From the NCBI GenBank assembly GCA_943704415.1, contig CALSCO010000639.1, forward strand, positions 1-10,246: a stretch of 10,246 nucleotides of DNA, read 5' to 3'. This document shows, one piece after another, positions 1 to 9,400 of this stretch. The position numbers were made by a program, and so were the translations under genes. This DNA is from Parvularia atlantis (lineage: Eukaryota; Opisthokonta; Rotosphaerida). The notes beneath the pieces were generated by a model that did no database searches, had not been told where the DNA came from, and saw only the letters and a program-made list of their open reading frames with translations. Each line of letters opens with the position of its first letter. The first letter of the stretch is position 1.

Positions 1-80
1 GATGTCGATCATGCGCATGACGGGAAGGCCGCACACGCCCGCCACGCCGCGCGGGCCCTCGGGCGGGTTGCACCAGTAGC
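1..80 (-). CDS. Possible partial exon of a gene running off the left edge
   Basis: Read on the minus strand from 80 to 1, one frame is open to the window edge and uses GC-ending codons like the real exons nearby. It begins with Tyr-Trp-Cys-Asn-Pro-Pro-Glu and ends near Met-Arg-Met-Ile-Asp-Ile. Immediately upstream on that strand (81-95) is a CTGAG followed by CAG, which resembles the 3' end of the introns elsewhere in the window, and this frame has a stop in that stretch. I do not recognise the family and could not place the 5' splice site. A second minus-strand frame with an ATG at 124-122 gives a basic, leucine-rich N-terminus and is an alternative. If either is real, the gene is divergent from the tRNA deaminase gene. 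Confidence 0.3.
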
Positions 81-184
81 CTGCTCAGCAGCAACCGCAG
101 GCCGAGGACGCGCACAACGCGCATGGCGAAGAAGGCGGAGTGGGCCCGAGGACGCGTCACGGCCGTACTGAGCGCGGCACACAA

Positions 185-190
185 CACGTG
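185..190. promoter_or_regulatory. E-box-like palindrome CACGTG upstream of the tRNA deaminase start
   Basis: A CACGTG palindrome lies 12 bases before the proposed ATG at 202. bHLH factors bind this motif in fungi and animals. In such GC-rich DNA the hexamer also occurs by chance, and other copies exist in this window inside introns, so a regulatory role is only a possibility. Confidence 0.2.
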
Positions 191-201
191 ACTTTACGCT
201 G

Positions 202-985
<784 letters not shown>

Positions 986-1012
986 GTTAGTGCACACTCG
1001 GCCAGAAAGCCC

Positions 1013-3300
1013 TCACTTCTTCTTGTCCTTGTCGCCGGCCTTGTCGCCGGCCTTGTCGCCGCCCTTGCCGAGCGTCGCCTCCATGCGCGTCTGCGGCGAG
1101 GAACGGGCGGTCAGCGGCCGCGTTGCGGCAGGCGGCAGCGCGCGGCACCTGCACGGACGAGCGCAGGATGTCCAGCTCGGACAGGGCCGAGGGCAAAAAC
1201 GCGCGAATCGACTTCTCGCTCTTGCCAGTTTTGCGCGACTGGTTCATCTCCTCAGCGATGGTGTAGACTGCGCGCACGGTCATCAGCGACCGGCCCCCGC
1301 CTGCGCAGCCTTGCGGCGCGCACCCTTGTTGGTCATCAGGTCGTTGAGCTCCTTCATGCGCTTGATCTTGTCCTCGAGACCGTCGCGCTGCTTGGTCAGA
1401 CCGCTGCGCTCGACCTGCAGCGCCACGACCTCCTTCTGCAGCTCCTCGATCTTCTTCAGCAGGTCCGCCGTGGTCGAGTCGTAGCGCTCCTGCAGCGAGA
1501 TGAGCTTCTCCTCGCCCGACCTGAATGTGACGCAAGTGCGTCGTCAGCGCATGGCGAGCGCGCCGATCGCGAGGCACGCGCACTTGATCAGGTCGGCCTT
1601 GCTCTGCTGCAGCTCCGTCTCGAGGCGTGCGACCTGCTGAGAGTAGTTGACGTTCTGCTGGCGCGCGATCGTCTCGGCCTCCTCGCTCTGGTGCAGCATC
1701 TGCGCCTGCTTTTCGGCCTTCTCGTTGAGCTCGGCCACGGCCGCCTGCGCCGCGCGTCAGCACCGCGCACGCCAGCCCGGGCGCACGCTGCCGCACCTCC
1801 AGCGCCGCGCGCACGGCCGCTGCCTTGGCCGCGTCGTCGGCCGCGCTCTGCTCGCGCACGGCCAGGCGCGACTCGAGGTCGTTGATCTGCGCGCGCGTCA
1901 GCACAGCTCGCAAGCCAGGCCAGGCCGCACAGACCTTGTCCTGCATCGCGTCAAACTTGCTGAACATCTCGGCGATCTCCTCCTCGGTCGGGAGGCGGAT
2001 GCCGATGTACTTGTTGAACACGGTCGCGACAAAGCCCAGGTTGAGGCGCGCGTTGCCGCCGGCGAGGTCGCGGGCAGTTGTGAACTTGCGCACCTCGAGC
2101 TCGTCGGCGAGGTCCTGCGCGCACGCACGCGAGCCATTCGGTGAGCATGCCACGCGACGCTGCTGACGCGGAAAGTGGGCGCACCAGGAGCGCCTTGGCG
2201 CGCGCCTCGAGGTCGGTGATGGCGAGGATCTCCGCCACCTGCGACTGCTCGACCTGCTTGGGCGCGACTTGGGCCAGCAGCAGCGTGAGGGCCTCCGAGT
2301 CCTTGAGCGACTCGCCAAAGTTGACGACCTGCTCTCGCCGTGAGCATGCAGACGAGACAGCACCGCGTGCGCGTGCCGACCTTGCGCGTGCTGCCGGCGC
2401 GGCGCAGGTGGTAGTTCATCCAGCGCATGAGGCTCCGGGTGCGGGCACGGCATGTCAGCGGAGTGCGACACAGGCAGGCACAGGACACGCACATGTTCTC
2501 GGGGCCGACGTGCAGCAGCGCCGAGAGCGTCTCGCCCTTGTCCATCAGGCGGATGAGCTCCGGGTGCGAGTCGATGTCGACGCCCTGGCAGGCGGCGGCG
2601 GCGCACGATCAGCACGCCGATCGACCCTCCTCGCACGCGCGCGCGCGCGCGCATGGCGCACCTGGAGCAGATGGTGCCGCACGAGCTGCCAGACGACGCC
2701 GAGGACGAGGTCCGCGTTGGAGTCGATGATGTCCTGCGCGCCGATGTTGACGAGCTTGACGCCAAGCTTGCCGGCGCCCTCGATGAATAGGTTCTGCGCG
2801 CGTGCGCATCCCGTGCGCGTTGAGTCGGACGACGCGAGGCCGAGCGACGCCATGTGCGCGTGCGTACCTGGTTCGACTGGATCTCGAAGATGGCTTTCGA
2901 CCCGGGCTGCGGGATGCGGACGCGTCAGGCCGCCAGACGTCCCCCGCCCGAGCGCGCGCACGACGCACCGCCGCGCCGTTCTCGACCTCGGCCAGGTTGA
3001 TGTTGGTGGCGAGCTTCTTGAGGTCAATGACGCCGGCCTTGATCGCGTTGACGGTGTGGCTGAGCAGGACGCCGTCGCGGCACTTGCCGAAGAAGTCCTC
3101 GGGCACGCCCGACAGCGGCGTGTAGCGCGCGAGCTTGGTGAGCTCGGCGTCGCCCTTGAGCAGGTTGTTGATGTGCTCGGTGTAGGCCGCGACCTGTGAC
3201 GGCGCCGCCGCTCGGTCAACGGGCACGTGCGCGCCGGCAACGCCACCTCCGACTCGAGCGAGGCGCGCACGCCCTGGCCGACGGCACCGCTGCCAACCAT
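1013..3300 (-). CDS. Fimbrin/plastin-like protein: one tandem-CH actin-binding domain plus coiled coil
   Basis: Thirteen exons, read 5' to 3' on the minus strand: 3300-3247, 3193-2969, 2906-2868, 2793-2662, 2584-2493, 2432-2381, 2328-2185, 2114-1935, 1886-1797, 1744-1584, 1520-1324, 1267-1149 and 1090-1013 (TGA 1015-1013). They give 520 aa from an ACCATGG start. CH1 (about 19-150) has the KCRDGVLL motif, then KLGVKLVNIGAQDI, then LVLGVVWQLVR. CH2 (about 177-287) begins ENILMRWMNYHL and includes VVNFGESLKDSEA and GNARLNLGFVATVFNKY. These match the first actin-binding domain of fimbrin/plastin, which cross-links actin filaments. The second CH pair and the EF hands of true fimbrin are absent. 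Residues about 307-490 instead form a Glu/Lys/Gln/Leu-rich coiled coil, ending in a GDKA repeat and a Lys tail. The protein probably dimerises to bundle actin, as cortexillin does. One intron (2433-2492) ends in GAG rather than CAG, TAG or AAG. Confidence 0.9.
1024..1061 (-). repeat. Imperfect 12-bp tandem repeat encoding the GDKA tail
   Basis: About three copies of the plus-strand unit CTTGTCGCCGGC, the first and last diverged, encode Gly-Asp-Lys-Ala type repeats at the extreme C-terminus of the fimbrin-like protein. The unit length is a multiple of three, so copy number could vary without breaking the frame. The resulting tail is highly charged. Confidence 0.75.
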
Positions 3301-3500
3301 GGTGTCTTGTGCGGGAGGGTGGTGGGTGGGTGGGGAGGGGACGCTTGCGACGAAGGGGCGTGCGGCGTGAGCTGGCGAGCAGCAACGAGAGAGCGAAAAA
3401 AGTGCTCGGCGCGCTATTTCCGGGCGGCGCGCCCGAAATAGCGCCGCAACTATTTTCGGCCGATTGCCATTTCGGCTGTACACAAAGCGACCGACCGCGC
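3301..3500 (-). promoter_or_regulatory. Intergenic region: upstream of the fimbrin-like gene, downstream of the Vts1-like gene
   Basis: This 200-bp gap separates two minus-strand genes, so it must hold the 3' UTR and end of the Vts1-like transcript and the promoter and 5' UTR of the fimbrin-like gene. It is visibly more AT-rich than the coding regions around 3390-3480. It contains a near-perfect palindrome (3411-3444), further TATTTTCGG-like and CATTTCGG-like copies at 3451 and 3469, and a CCGATTGCC element at 3460-3468 that resembles the reverse of a CCAAT box. I saw no AATAAA signal and no ORF worth calling. Confidence 0.6.
3411..3444. repeat. Near-perfect inverted repeat in the promoter of the fimbrin-like gene
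   Basis: The left arm GCGCTATTTCCGGGC (3411-3425) is answered by GCCCGAAATAGCGC (3431-3444), with one base missing from the right arm and a 5-bp centre of GGCGC. The outer bases are GCGCTATTT and AAATAGCGC. It lies about 110-145 bp upstream of the ATG at 3300. It could be a dimeric factor site or a hairpin. It is too far from the Vts1-like stop, and lacks a U-run, to look like a simple terminator. Confidence 0.7.
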
Positions 3501-5693
3501 TCACGCCTTGGGCAGCGGCTCGCCGAGCTTGATGCTCTCGAACGCCTTGAGCATCTTGCGGCTGCAGGCGGGCGGGTGCACGCGTGAGCAGGCGGATCGC
3601 GCGAGCGCTAGTACGGCCGCACCGTGCGCCCAGCGCTGCCATGCCAATCTCCTGCAGCTGGTCGTCCGTGAGGTCGATCATCTTCTCCCACGTCATGTGC
3701 TCAAACAGGTTCTGCCGCAGGGCCGCCACGCGTCAGTCACCCGCCTGCCTGCCTGCCTGCCTGCCTCGCGTGCGCGACGCACAGAGTACTTGTGCAGCCG
3801 CAGCGACTTGAGCCAGGCCGAGATGTCCGCGTCTGGCACGGTGAGCAGCTGGCCGTTGTAGCGGATGACGTGTGTGCCGCCGCCGATGGACGAGCGCCGA
3901 TGTGGCGACGTCTGCCGGCACAAGCGCGCGCGCCGCGTCAGACGAAGCCCCATGAGCGCAGGCGCACGCCACCGGCGACGACGGCGACGTCGGGCTGCCG
4001 CCGTGCGCGTGCGAGGCGGCCGGCGCGGTCGAAATGGTCAACGGCGCCTGCGCAGCGCATGCTCAGTCGCTCCGCCGAGCATGCACGCGTGCATGCGCCG
4101 TACCGTCTGCGATGCGAAGCCAGCGTAGCGCGGCGAGATCGGCGGCGACCCGATTGCGGCCTGCAGCGGCGCAAAACCGGGCGCGGGCGCGGGCGCGGGC
4201 GCGCTGGGCAGCGGCACGGTCGACGTGCTGGCTGTCGCCGGCTTGGGTGCGATGCCTTTCGCCTGCAGCGGGCCGAGCAGTGACGTGAGCCGCTGCCGAA
4301 AGCGGTAACATGCGCGTGCGCACCGCTGCGGCCGCGGCGTCCGCGTGCGCCTTGTTGGTGCCCGCGGCGGCGGCGGCGGCGGCGAACGAGAACGGCGTCG
4401 CCGTGCCCTGCACCGCGGGCGCGCCGACGGTCTGGCGGCCGTTTGCGGCGGCAACACTCGCGCGCTGCCCCAACGACGCGTGAGCCGCTGCGATGCACAC
4501 ACAAGAGCGTCGGCGCACACCTGCGACGTCGTGCCGCCCGCCGCCGGCACTAGCGACGGCAGGAGCGGCGGCATCTGCGCCTGCGTCTGCACAGGCGCCG
4601 GCGCAGGCACGGGCGCGGGCTGGTCGGTGATCGACACGCCGGGCTTCTGCATCGGCAGGGCGGGCACGGGCTTGTCGCTGCACACGACCGGCCGTCAGCA
4701 GGGCGCGCGGCAGGCCAGACGCGCGGGACGCACCGCGACAGCAGCGGCACGGGCGGCGCCGGGCGCAGCGGCCTGAGCGGCTCGCGGCTGCTCGGCGACA
4801 ACTCGGGCATACGGCGGTCGTAAAGGCGGCGCGTGTTGGCGCTCTGCGCATGCGCAGGGTCAGACGACCGGCATGGCGTGGCGACGGTGATGGTATGTGC
4901 CTCCTCGTCGTTGGCCGGGTCGGTCGGGTTGTGCAGCGGCGGGAGCTTCTCGAGCAGGCGACGCGAGGCCTCAAACTCGCGCTGCTCCTTTTCGCCGACC
5001 TGGCTCATCGGGTCTGCGTGCGTGCGTGAGCTGCTGCGCACAGCGCGCGCGGGGGAAAAATGCCCAGGCGCACCGTCCTCGTGCGTCGACGTGCGCGGCG
5101 TGACGAGCGAGCTGCGCGGCGAGAGGATGGCGGCGATCGGATCGCGCTTGGCCATCTGCTGCAGGACCGTGATGAAGAAGCGCACTTGCAGCTGCGTGCA
5201 GTGGCGCAGCAGCGCGTAGATGACCGTCGTGCGCTCGCAGTCGCTCTGCGCGACGAACCTATGTGGCGTGTGAGAGTGAGCGAGCAGCTGGTTATGCTGT
5301 GTGACGACGACGCCGCGCGCGCACCACTGGTCCACCGCGCGCATTTCCTCCTTGAACGAGTCCAGCAGCTTGACCTCGGCCATCTGCTCGAGCGTCTTCT
5401 CGTAGTTGGACAGGTCCTCGAACCAGCGATCGATGGCCTGGGCCTCTGCCACGCGCCGTGTGTGAGGGCGGTGACCTCGGCGCAATGCCGCGCACGTCAC
5501 GGACCCGTGCTGCGGTACGGCTGGTACTCGCCAAAGCCGACGCCGCGCGCGCCCGCGTAGCCCTTCTGCGCGGCCGAGTCCTTTGCGCGCCGCGGCGTGA
5601 GCTGGAGCGGCGAGGGGCAAGACGCACGCGCACCGACGTCGGCCGCGGCCGGTCCATCCGGTTCTCCCAGTCTACCGAGAACGGCCGGGCCAT
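3501..5693 (-). CDS. VTS1: Vts1/Smaug-like SAM-domain RNA-binding post-transcriptional regulator
   Basis: Twelve exons on the minus strand: 5693-5634, 5580-5505, 5445-5325, 5258-5074, 5013-4734, 4677-4521, 4464-4324, 4262-4104, 4047-3973, 3911-3783, 3711-3623 and 3561-3501 (TGA 3503-3501). They give about 510 aa. Residues about 50-137 form the conserved helical domain of Vts1/Smaug, including RWFEDLSNYEKTLEQM, VDQWF, DCERTTVIYALL and RFFITVLQQMAKRDP. The middle (about 200-440) is Pro/Ala/Ser-rich and probably disordered. The SAM domain (about 447-503) carries WLKSLRLHKYS, MTWEKMIDLTDDQL and ALGARRKMLKAF, the surface that in this family reads stem-loop (SRE) RNAs and recruits deadenylation. 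A C-terminal SAM is the fungal Vts1 layout; animal Smaug has it centrally. The start ACAACATGGCC has good Kozak context. Exon 5 may hide one more intron (4844-4900). Confidence 0.92.
3744..3766. repeat. CTGC tetranucleotide repeat inside an intron
   Basis: About five to six tandem CTGC units sit in the 71-nt intron (3712-3782) that splits the SAM domain of the Vts1-like gene. They lie upstream of the putative GTGACTGACG branch region on the coding strand. The frame is restored exactly when this intron is removed. The repeat could make the intron length polymorphic. Confidence 0.8.
4179..4204. repeat. Hexanucleotide GGGCGC repeat encoding Pro-Ala repeats
   Basis: Four GGGCGC-type units lie in exon 8 of the Vts1-like gene and encode alternating Pro and Ala in the disordered linker (residues about 361-368). 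The sequence is in frame, so unit gain or loss would only change linker length. Confidence 0.7.
4844..4900 (-). other. Probable unrecognised intron within exon 5 of the Vts1-like gene
   Basis: On the minus strand, positions 4868-4844 carry GTCTGACCC followed by GCGCAG, the branch and 3' end typical of introns here. The 5' end is unclear. A GC donor after GAGGAG at 4900 gives 57 nt, a usual size. A GTCGCC donor at 4885 gives only 42 nt, shorter than any other intron seen. Both lengths are multiples of three and stop-free, so the frame holds either way, giving 491 or 496 aa instead of 510. Family conservation is too weak in this linker to decide. Confidence 0.45.
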
Positions 5694-5704
5694 GTTGTCG
5701 CACT

Positions 5705-5742
5705 TGCTGCTGCTGCTGTGTTGCTGCTGCTGCTGCTGCTGC
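5705..5742. repeat. Interrupted TGC/GCA triplet repeat in the Vts1-like 5' UTR region
   Basis: Four TGC units, a short TGTGT interruption, then about six more TGC units lie 12-49 bp upstream of the Vts1-like ATG. On the coding strand this is a CAG repeat in the presumed 5' UTR. No in-frame coding role is apparent. Confidence 0.9.
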
Positions 5743-6199
5743 GACGTGGTGCGTCAGTCTGTGGGTCGTGCGTGCCGTGTGCGCCGCACTCGAGGCCGCT
5801 GCTGCCGCTGCTTGTCGTCTGCGCAGCGCCGCCCGCGTCAGCGTCGTGCAGCAGCAACAGCGCACGCGGGGGAGTGTGTGCACGCCCGTCGCCAACACGG
5901 GGGGGCGGCGGCGGGTCACGGCGCGCGCGCGCGCCCCCCGAGTGACGTCGCGGCAAAGTCACAGTGGCTTCAGCCTGACGCGCGCGACGGCCCAGCCCGT
6001 CCCACACCGCGCCCACCCTGCTGCTGATCACGCGCGCGCGCGTACCGAGGCCGCTCGCGGTGCTGCTGCTCCTTGTTCTTGAACGGCAGGCGCCCGCACC
6101 TGCCGCTGCTGCTGGTCGCCGCGCCGCGGGTTCGCCGTGGTGGGCTCTGTGCGGCGCGCGGCGCGCCACGTGGGTCTTTTGATTGCGCTGCTTCGGCGT

Positions 6200-6236
6200 T
6201 CTCTCTCTGTCTCCGTCTCTCTCTCTCTCTCTCCCC
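6200..6236. repeat. CT-rich polypyrimidine tract
   Basis: CTCTCTCTGTCTCC followed by a long CT run and a C-run is found on the plus strand, about 175-210 bp before the RapGAP start. Such tracts occur in fungal promoters and can mark transcription start regions, but it could equally be a neutral microsatellite. Confidence 0.85.
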
Positions 6237-6376
6237 CTCCACTGCCACCACTGCGCTCGCAACACACGAGAAGCAGCACAGCCCCGACAGAGCAGACGGC
6301 GCACGGCAGACACGAGAAAGAGGAGAGGGGCGAGCGGACGCCGGGTGGGAGCAGTGCCATTGAACGCGCGCTTCCG

Positions 6377-6395
6377 ATTGGCCGACGTAAATAGC
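6377..6395 (+). promoter_or_regulatory. CCAAT box (reverse) and AAATAGC motif just before the RapGAP start codon
   Basis: ATTGG (6377-6381, reverse of CCAAT, in CCGATTGGCC) is followed by GACGTAAATAGC (6384-6395), and the ATG is at 6409. The TAAATAG could serve as an AT-rich core element, but it is only 14 bp from the start codon. The transcript would then have a very short leader unless initiation lies upstream. The same two motifs occur together in two other intergenic regions of this window. Confidence 0.4.
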
Positions 6396-6408
6396 ACGCT
6401 CCGCGGCC

Positions 6409-6440
6409 ATGGCCTCAGCGACGCAGCAGCCGCCGTCCCC

Positions 6441-6476
<36 letters not shown>

Positions 6477-9400
6477 GGCGGCGATCGCCAACAGCGACTC
6501 GTCCGACGACGAGGACGAGGGCGGCGCAGCGCACGGCGGCGCGGGCGGCGCGGGCGCAACGGCCGCATCCCGCACCGGCAAGAAGCCCAAGGAGTACCAC
6601 CTCGTCGCCGGCCACCGGTTCCGCGCGTTCTACTTCCCCAAGCCGACGTGGTGCTCGCACTGCAAGGACTTTATCTGGGGGGTGCGCGATCCCGTGCCGC
6701 GTGACGTGACGCGCGCGCGCGCGGGCGATTTACACGACGACGACGACGACGACGCAGGTGCACCAGAAGCAGGGCTACAAGTGCAAGGGTGCGCCGCCGT
6801 TATCCTGCGCCGCGCGCGGGCTCACGTGGCCGCGCGCGCGCAGACTGCGACTACGGCATCCACTTCCGGTGCCTCTCGGCCGTGACGGTGACGTGCACGC
6901 AGGATCTCGGTGCGGTGGCCGTTGCGCCGCGTCACGTGTTGTTGACGCCACGCCTCCGCCGCGCCGCCCGCCGCACAGTCAAGAGCAAGGGCAAGCGCAC
7001 CATCTTCGGCAGCATCCGCGGCAACAAGGGGCTCTCCATCGCCACGCAACACCAGCAGCACGGCGCCGGCGCAGCATCCGACACGAGCAGCATCGCCAGC
7101 GAGCGCTCCGCGTCCGAGGCCGCGTTCTCGCCCGGCGGCGCGTCGCTGCCCTCGATCGAGATCTCCCTGCCCGAGCTCATGATCACCGACGAGAGCGGCA
7201 GCGAGCCCAAGCCGAGCGAGTGCGCGCCCGCTCGCAAGCCAAAACAAACACTCACTCGCTAGTGTGCCCCCTCTCAGCAGCGCCTCGTCCGGTGGCAAGC
7301 GCCGCGGCCTCTACGCCACGCTCTCGCGCGCATCCAAGAACCTTGCCGCGCGCCTCACCACGCCGTCCGAGGTCGTTGCGCACCACGGCCACGAGTTTGT
7401 CGTCTACACGTTCAAGCAGCCCTCATGGTGCTCGCACTGCAACAACTTCATCTGGGGTCTTGAGCGCCAGGGCTGGCGGTGCAAGCGTGCGCGCCCACCC
7501 CGCGCGCGTGCGCGACGCTATCGCCGCTGCTGACGTCCAGTCCCGCACGCAGAATGCCACGCGTACGCGCACTACAAGTGCGTCCACCGCGTCGTCATGC
7601 CGTGCAAGAGGCGAGACGTGGACGACTCCAAGTCAGACCTGGCATCGCTGCGCAGCCGGCGGTGCGTGCGCGTGCGCGCACACGTGCCCGAGCGCCACTT
7701 GATGCGCGCTCGCCAGGAGCACGAGTCGCCGCGACAACGAGCCGCCGCAGCCCGTCCTGATCGAGTTCACGACCGGCTACGCGATCGAGGACGGTCTCGA
7801 GAACCGCATGTTCAACCTGCCCGACGCCCGGCCCGACAGCCCGCAGTCGACGCACTCGGCGAGCAGTGCATCGGTGCCGCTCACGGTGCGCGGGCGCCTC
7901 TGGCCGCTCTGCCGCATGCTCACGCGAGCGCCTCGCACAGCCGCGCGGCGGCGGCGTTCCGGGCGAGGCCGCCGCGGTGACCAACGCGGACGACGAGGAC
8001 TGGTACCGGCTGTTCTTCGCCGACAATGGTTCGCGCGCGCGTGGCTCTTCATCGCGTGCGGCGGCGTGACGGTCGCACCCGTGCCCGCATCAGAGCACGA
8101 GAACTTCATCACGGTCGACAAGGACGGCGAGGGCTTTGTCGTGTCGGTGATCCGCGAGATCGTCGAGAACGAGGACGGGACAAAGCAATCACAGTACCGC
8201 GTGATCATCTGGCTCAAGACGGTGCGCGCGCGCTCGCACGGCCGGCGCGACCTGACAAGGGCCCGGCGGCGGCGGCGGCAGGGCAAGGAGCAGCACGTGG
8301 TCGCAGTCAAGGGCGACGATGTGCTCACGGTCAACCAGCTGCTGGGCGCGGTCGTACCGTCGCTCGAGTCCAACAAGGTGCGGCTGCCACAACCTGCAAC
8401 CGGCACACAACTGACCGCAACGACGCGCAGCCCAAGCTGCTGCACCTGCCGTCGGACACACGCGAGTTCCAGGACCTGAAGGAGGTGCGCGAGTGTGCTG
8501 CGCGCTCTGCGTGCCGTGGCTGACGCGACGCGTGCGTCGGCGCGCGCACAGGAGCTGATCAAGATGGAGAACGAGCAGAACACGCACACGTTCAAGTTCG
8601 GCGTGCTGTACTGCAAGGTCGGGCAGACGAAGGACAATGAGTACTTTTGCAACGGTGCGCGCGCTGCGGCCGCCGCGCTCGCTCACGCTCACCCGCGCCG
8701 CAGAGGAGGGCAGCAAGAAGCTCTACGAGTTCCTCGACACCATCTCGAACCGCGTGCAAATGCTGGGCTGGCCCCGTTTCCGCGGCGGGCTCGACAACAA
8801 ATGTGTGCTCGCGTAGGCGCCGTGATGCGTGCGCGCAGCGGCTGAGCGTGCGCGCCGCAGCCGACCTCACGGGCAAGGAGTCGTACTACACCGAGTTTTG
8901 CGGCAACGAGATCATGTTCCACGTCTCGACCATGCTACCCTTCGTCGCCAACGACGCGCAGCAGGCAGGGCGCACGGCGTGCACGGCCCGGCACACAAGG
9001 TTGACACACGCGCACACGGCAGCTCGCCCGCAAGCGCCACATTGGCAACGACATCGTCAGCATCATCTTTGTCGACGAGCCCGGCTTCAAATTCTCGCCC
9101 ACGTCGATCTCGTCGCACTTCCTACGTGCGTTATTGCTGACGCGCTGGCGTGCGCTGGTGTGCTCACGGCGGGGGGCTGCAGACGCGTACGTTGTCGTGC
9201 AGCCCGAGGGTGAGGTCGACGGGCACACGCAGTACCGGTGCGCGCGGCGCCTCCGCTGCGCCGTCGCGTGTCGCTGACGCGATCACCTGGGGCATCGCAG
9301 CATCAATGTCGTCACGAACGACTTTGTGCCTGCGTACGGCCCGGACCTGCCCTACCCTCCGCTCGTCAGCAGTGCCGCGCACCTGCGCACGCTCATCCTG

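Larger units (their letters stand above)
5694..6408. promoter_or_regulatory. Divergent intergenic region between the Vts1-like and RapGAP genes
   Basis: These 715 bp contain the 5' ends and promoters of two divergent genes. I found no conserved protein in any frame. The long open frames here are low-complexity products of GC richness and triplet repeats (poly-Leu, poly-Ser, poly-Cys). Visible elements are a TGC repeat near the Vts1-like start (5705-5742), a TGACGTCG CRE-like site at 5943-5950, a CT-rich tract at 6200-6236, and a CCAAT/AAATAGC pair just before the RapGAP start. Purine-rich sequence (AGAAAGAGGAGAGG) lies at 6314-6327. A 5' UTR intron in either gene cannot be excluded. Confidence 0.65.

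Noticed and set aside
123-191. Upstream ATG at 123 as an alternative start for the tRNA deaminase
   Set aside because: Its frame reaches a stop at 189-191, and no AG acceptor in a suitable place would join it to the first conserved helix. ATG 202 fits the family directly.
987-2765. A single 592-aa minus-strand open frame
   Set aside because: It mixes real coiled-coil exons with introns and wrong-frame stretches. Splicing restores fimbrin-like and coiled-coil sequence in other frames and a natural Lys-rich C-terminus ending at 1013.
4038-4974. Long overlapping minus-strand frames rich in Arg, Ala and Pro
   Set aside because: They are shadow frames of the Vts1-like exons 5 to 9. The spliced frame joins cleanly and keeps the Pro/Ala linker leading into the SAM domain.
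5672-6590. Several long open frames (poly-Leu, poly-Ser, Cys-rich) in the divergent region
   Set aside because: They overlap each other on both strands, follow CT, TGC and GC-rich repeats, and show no conserved motif or consistent codon pattern.
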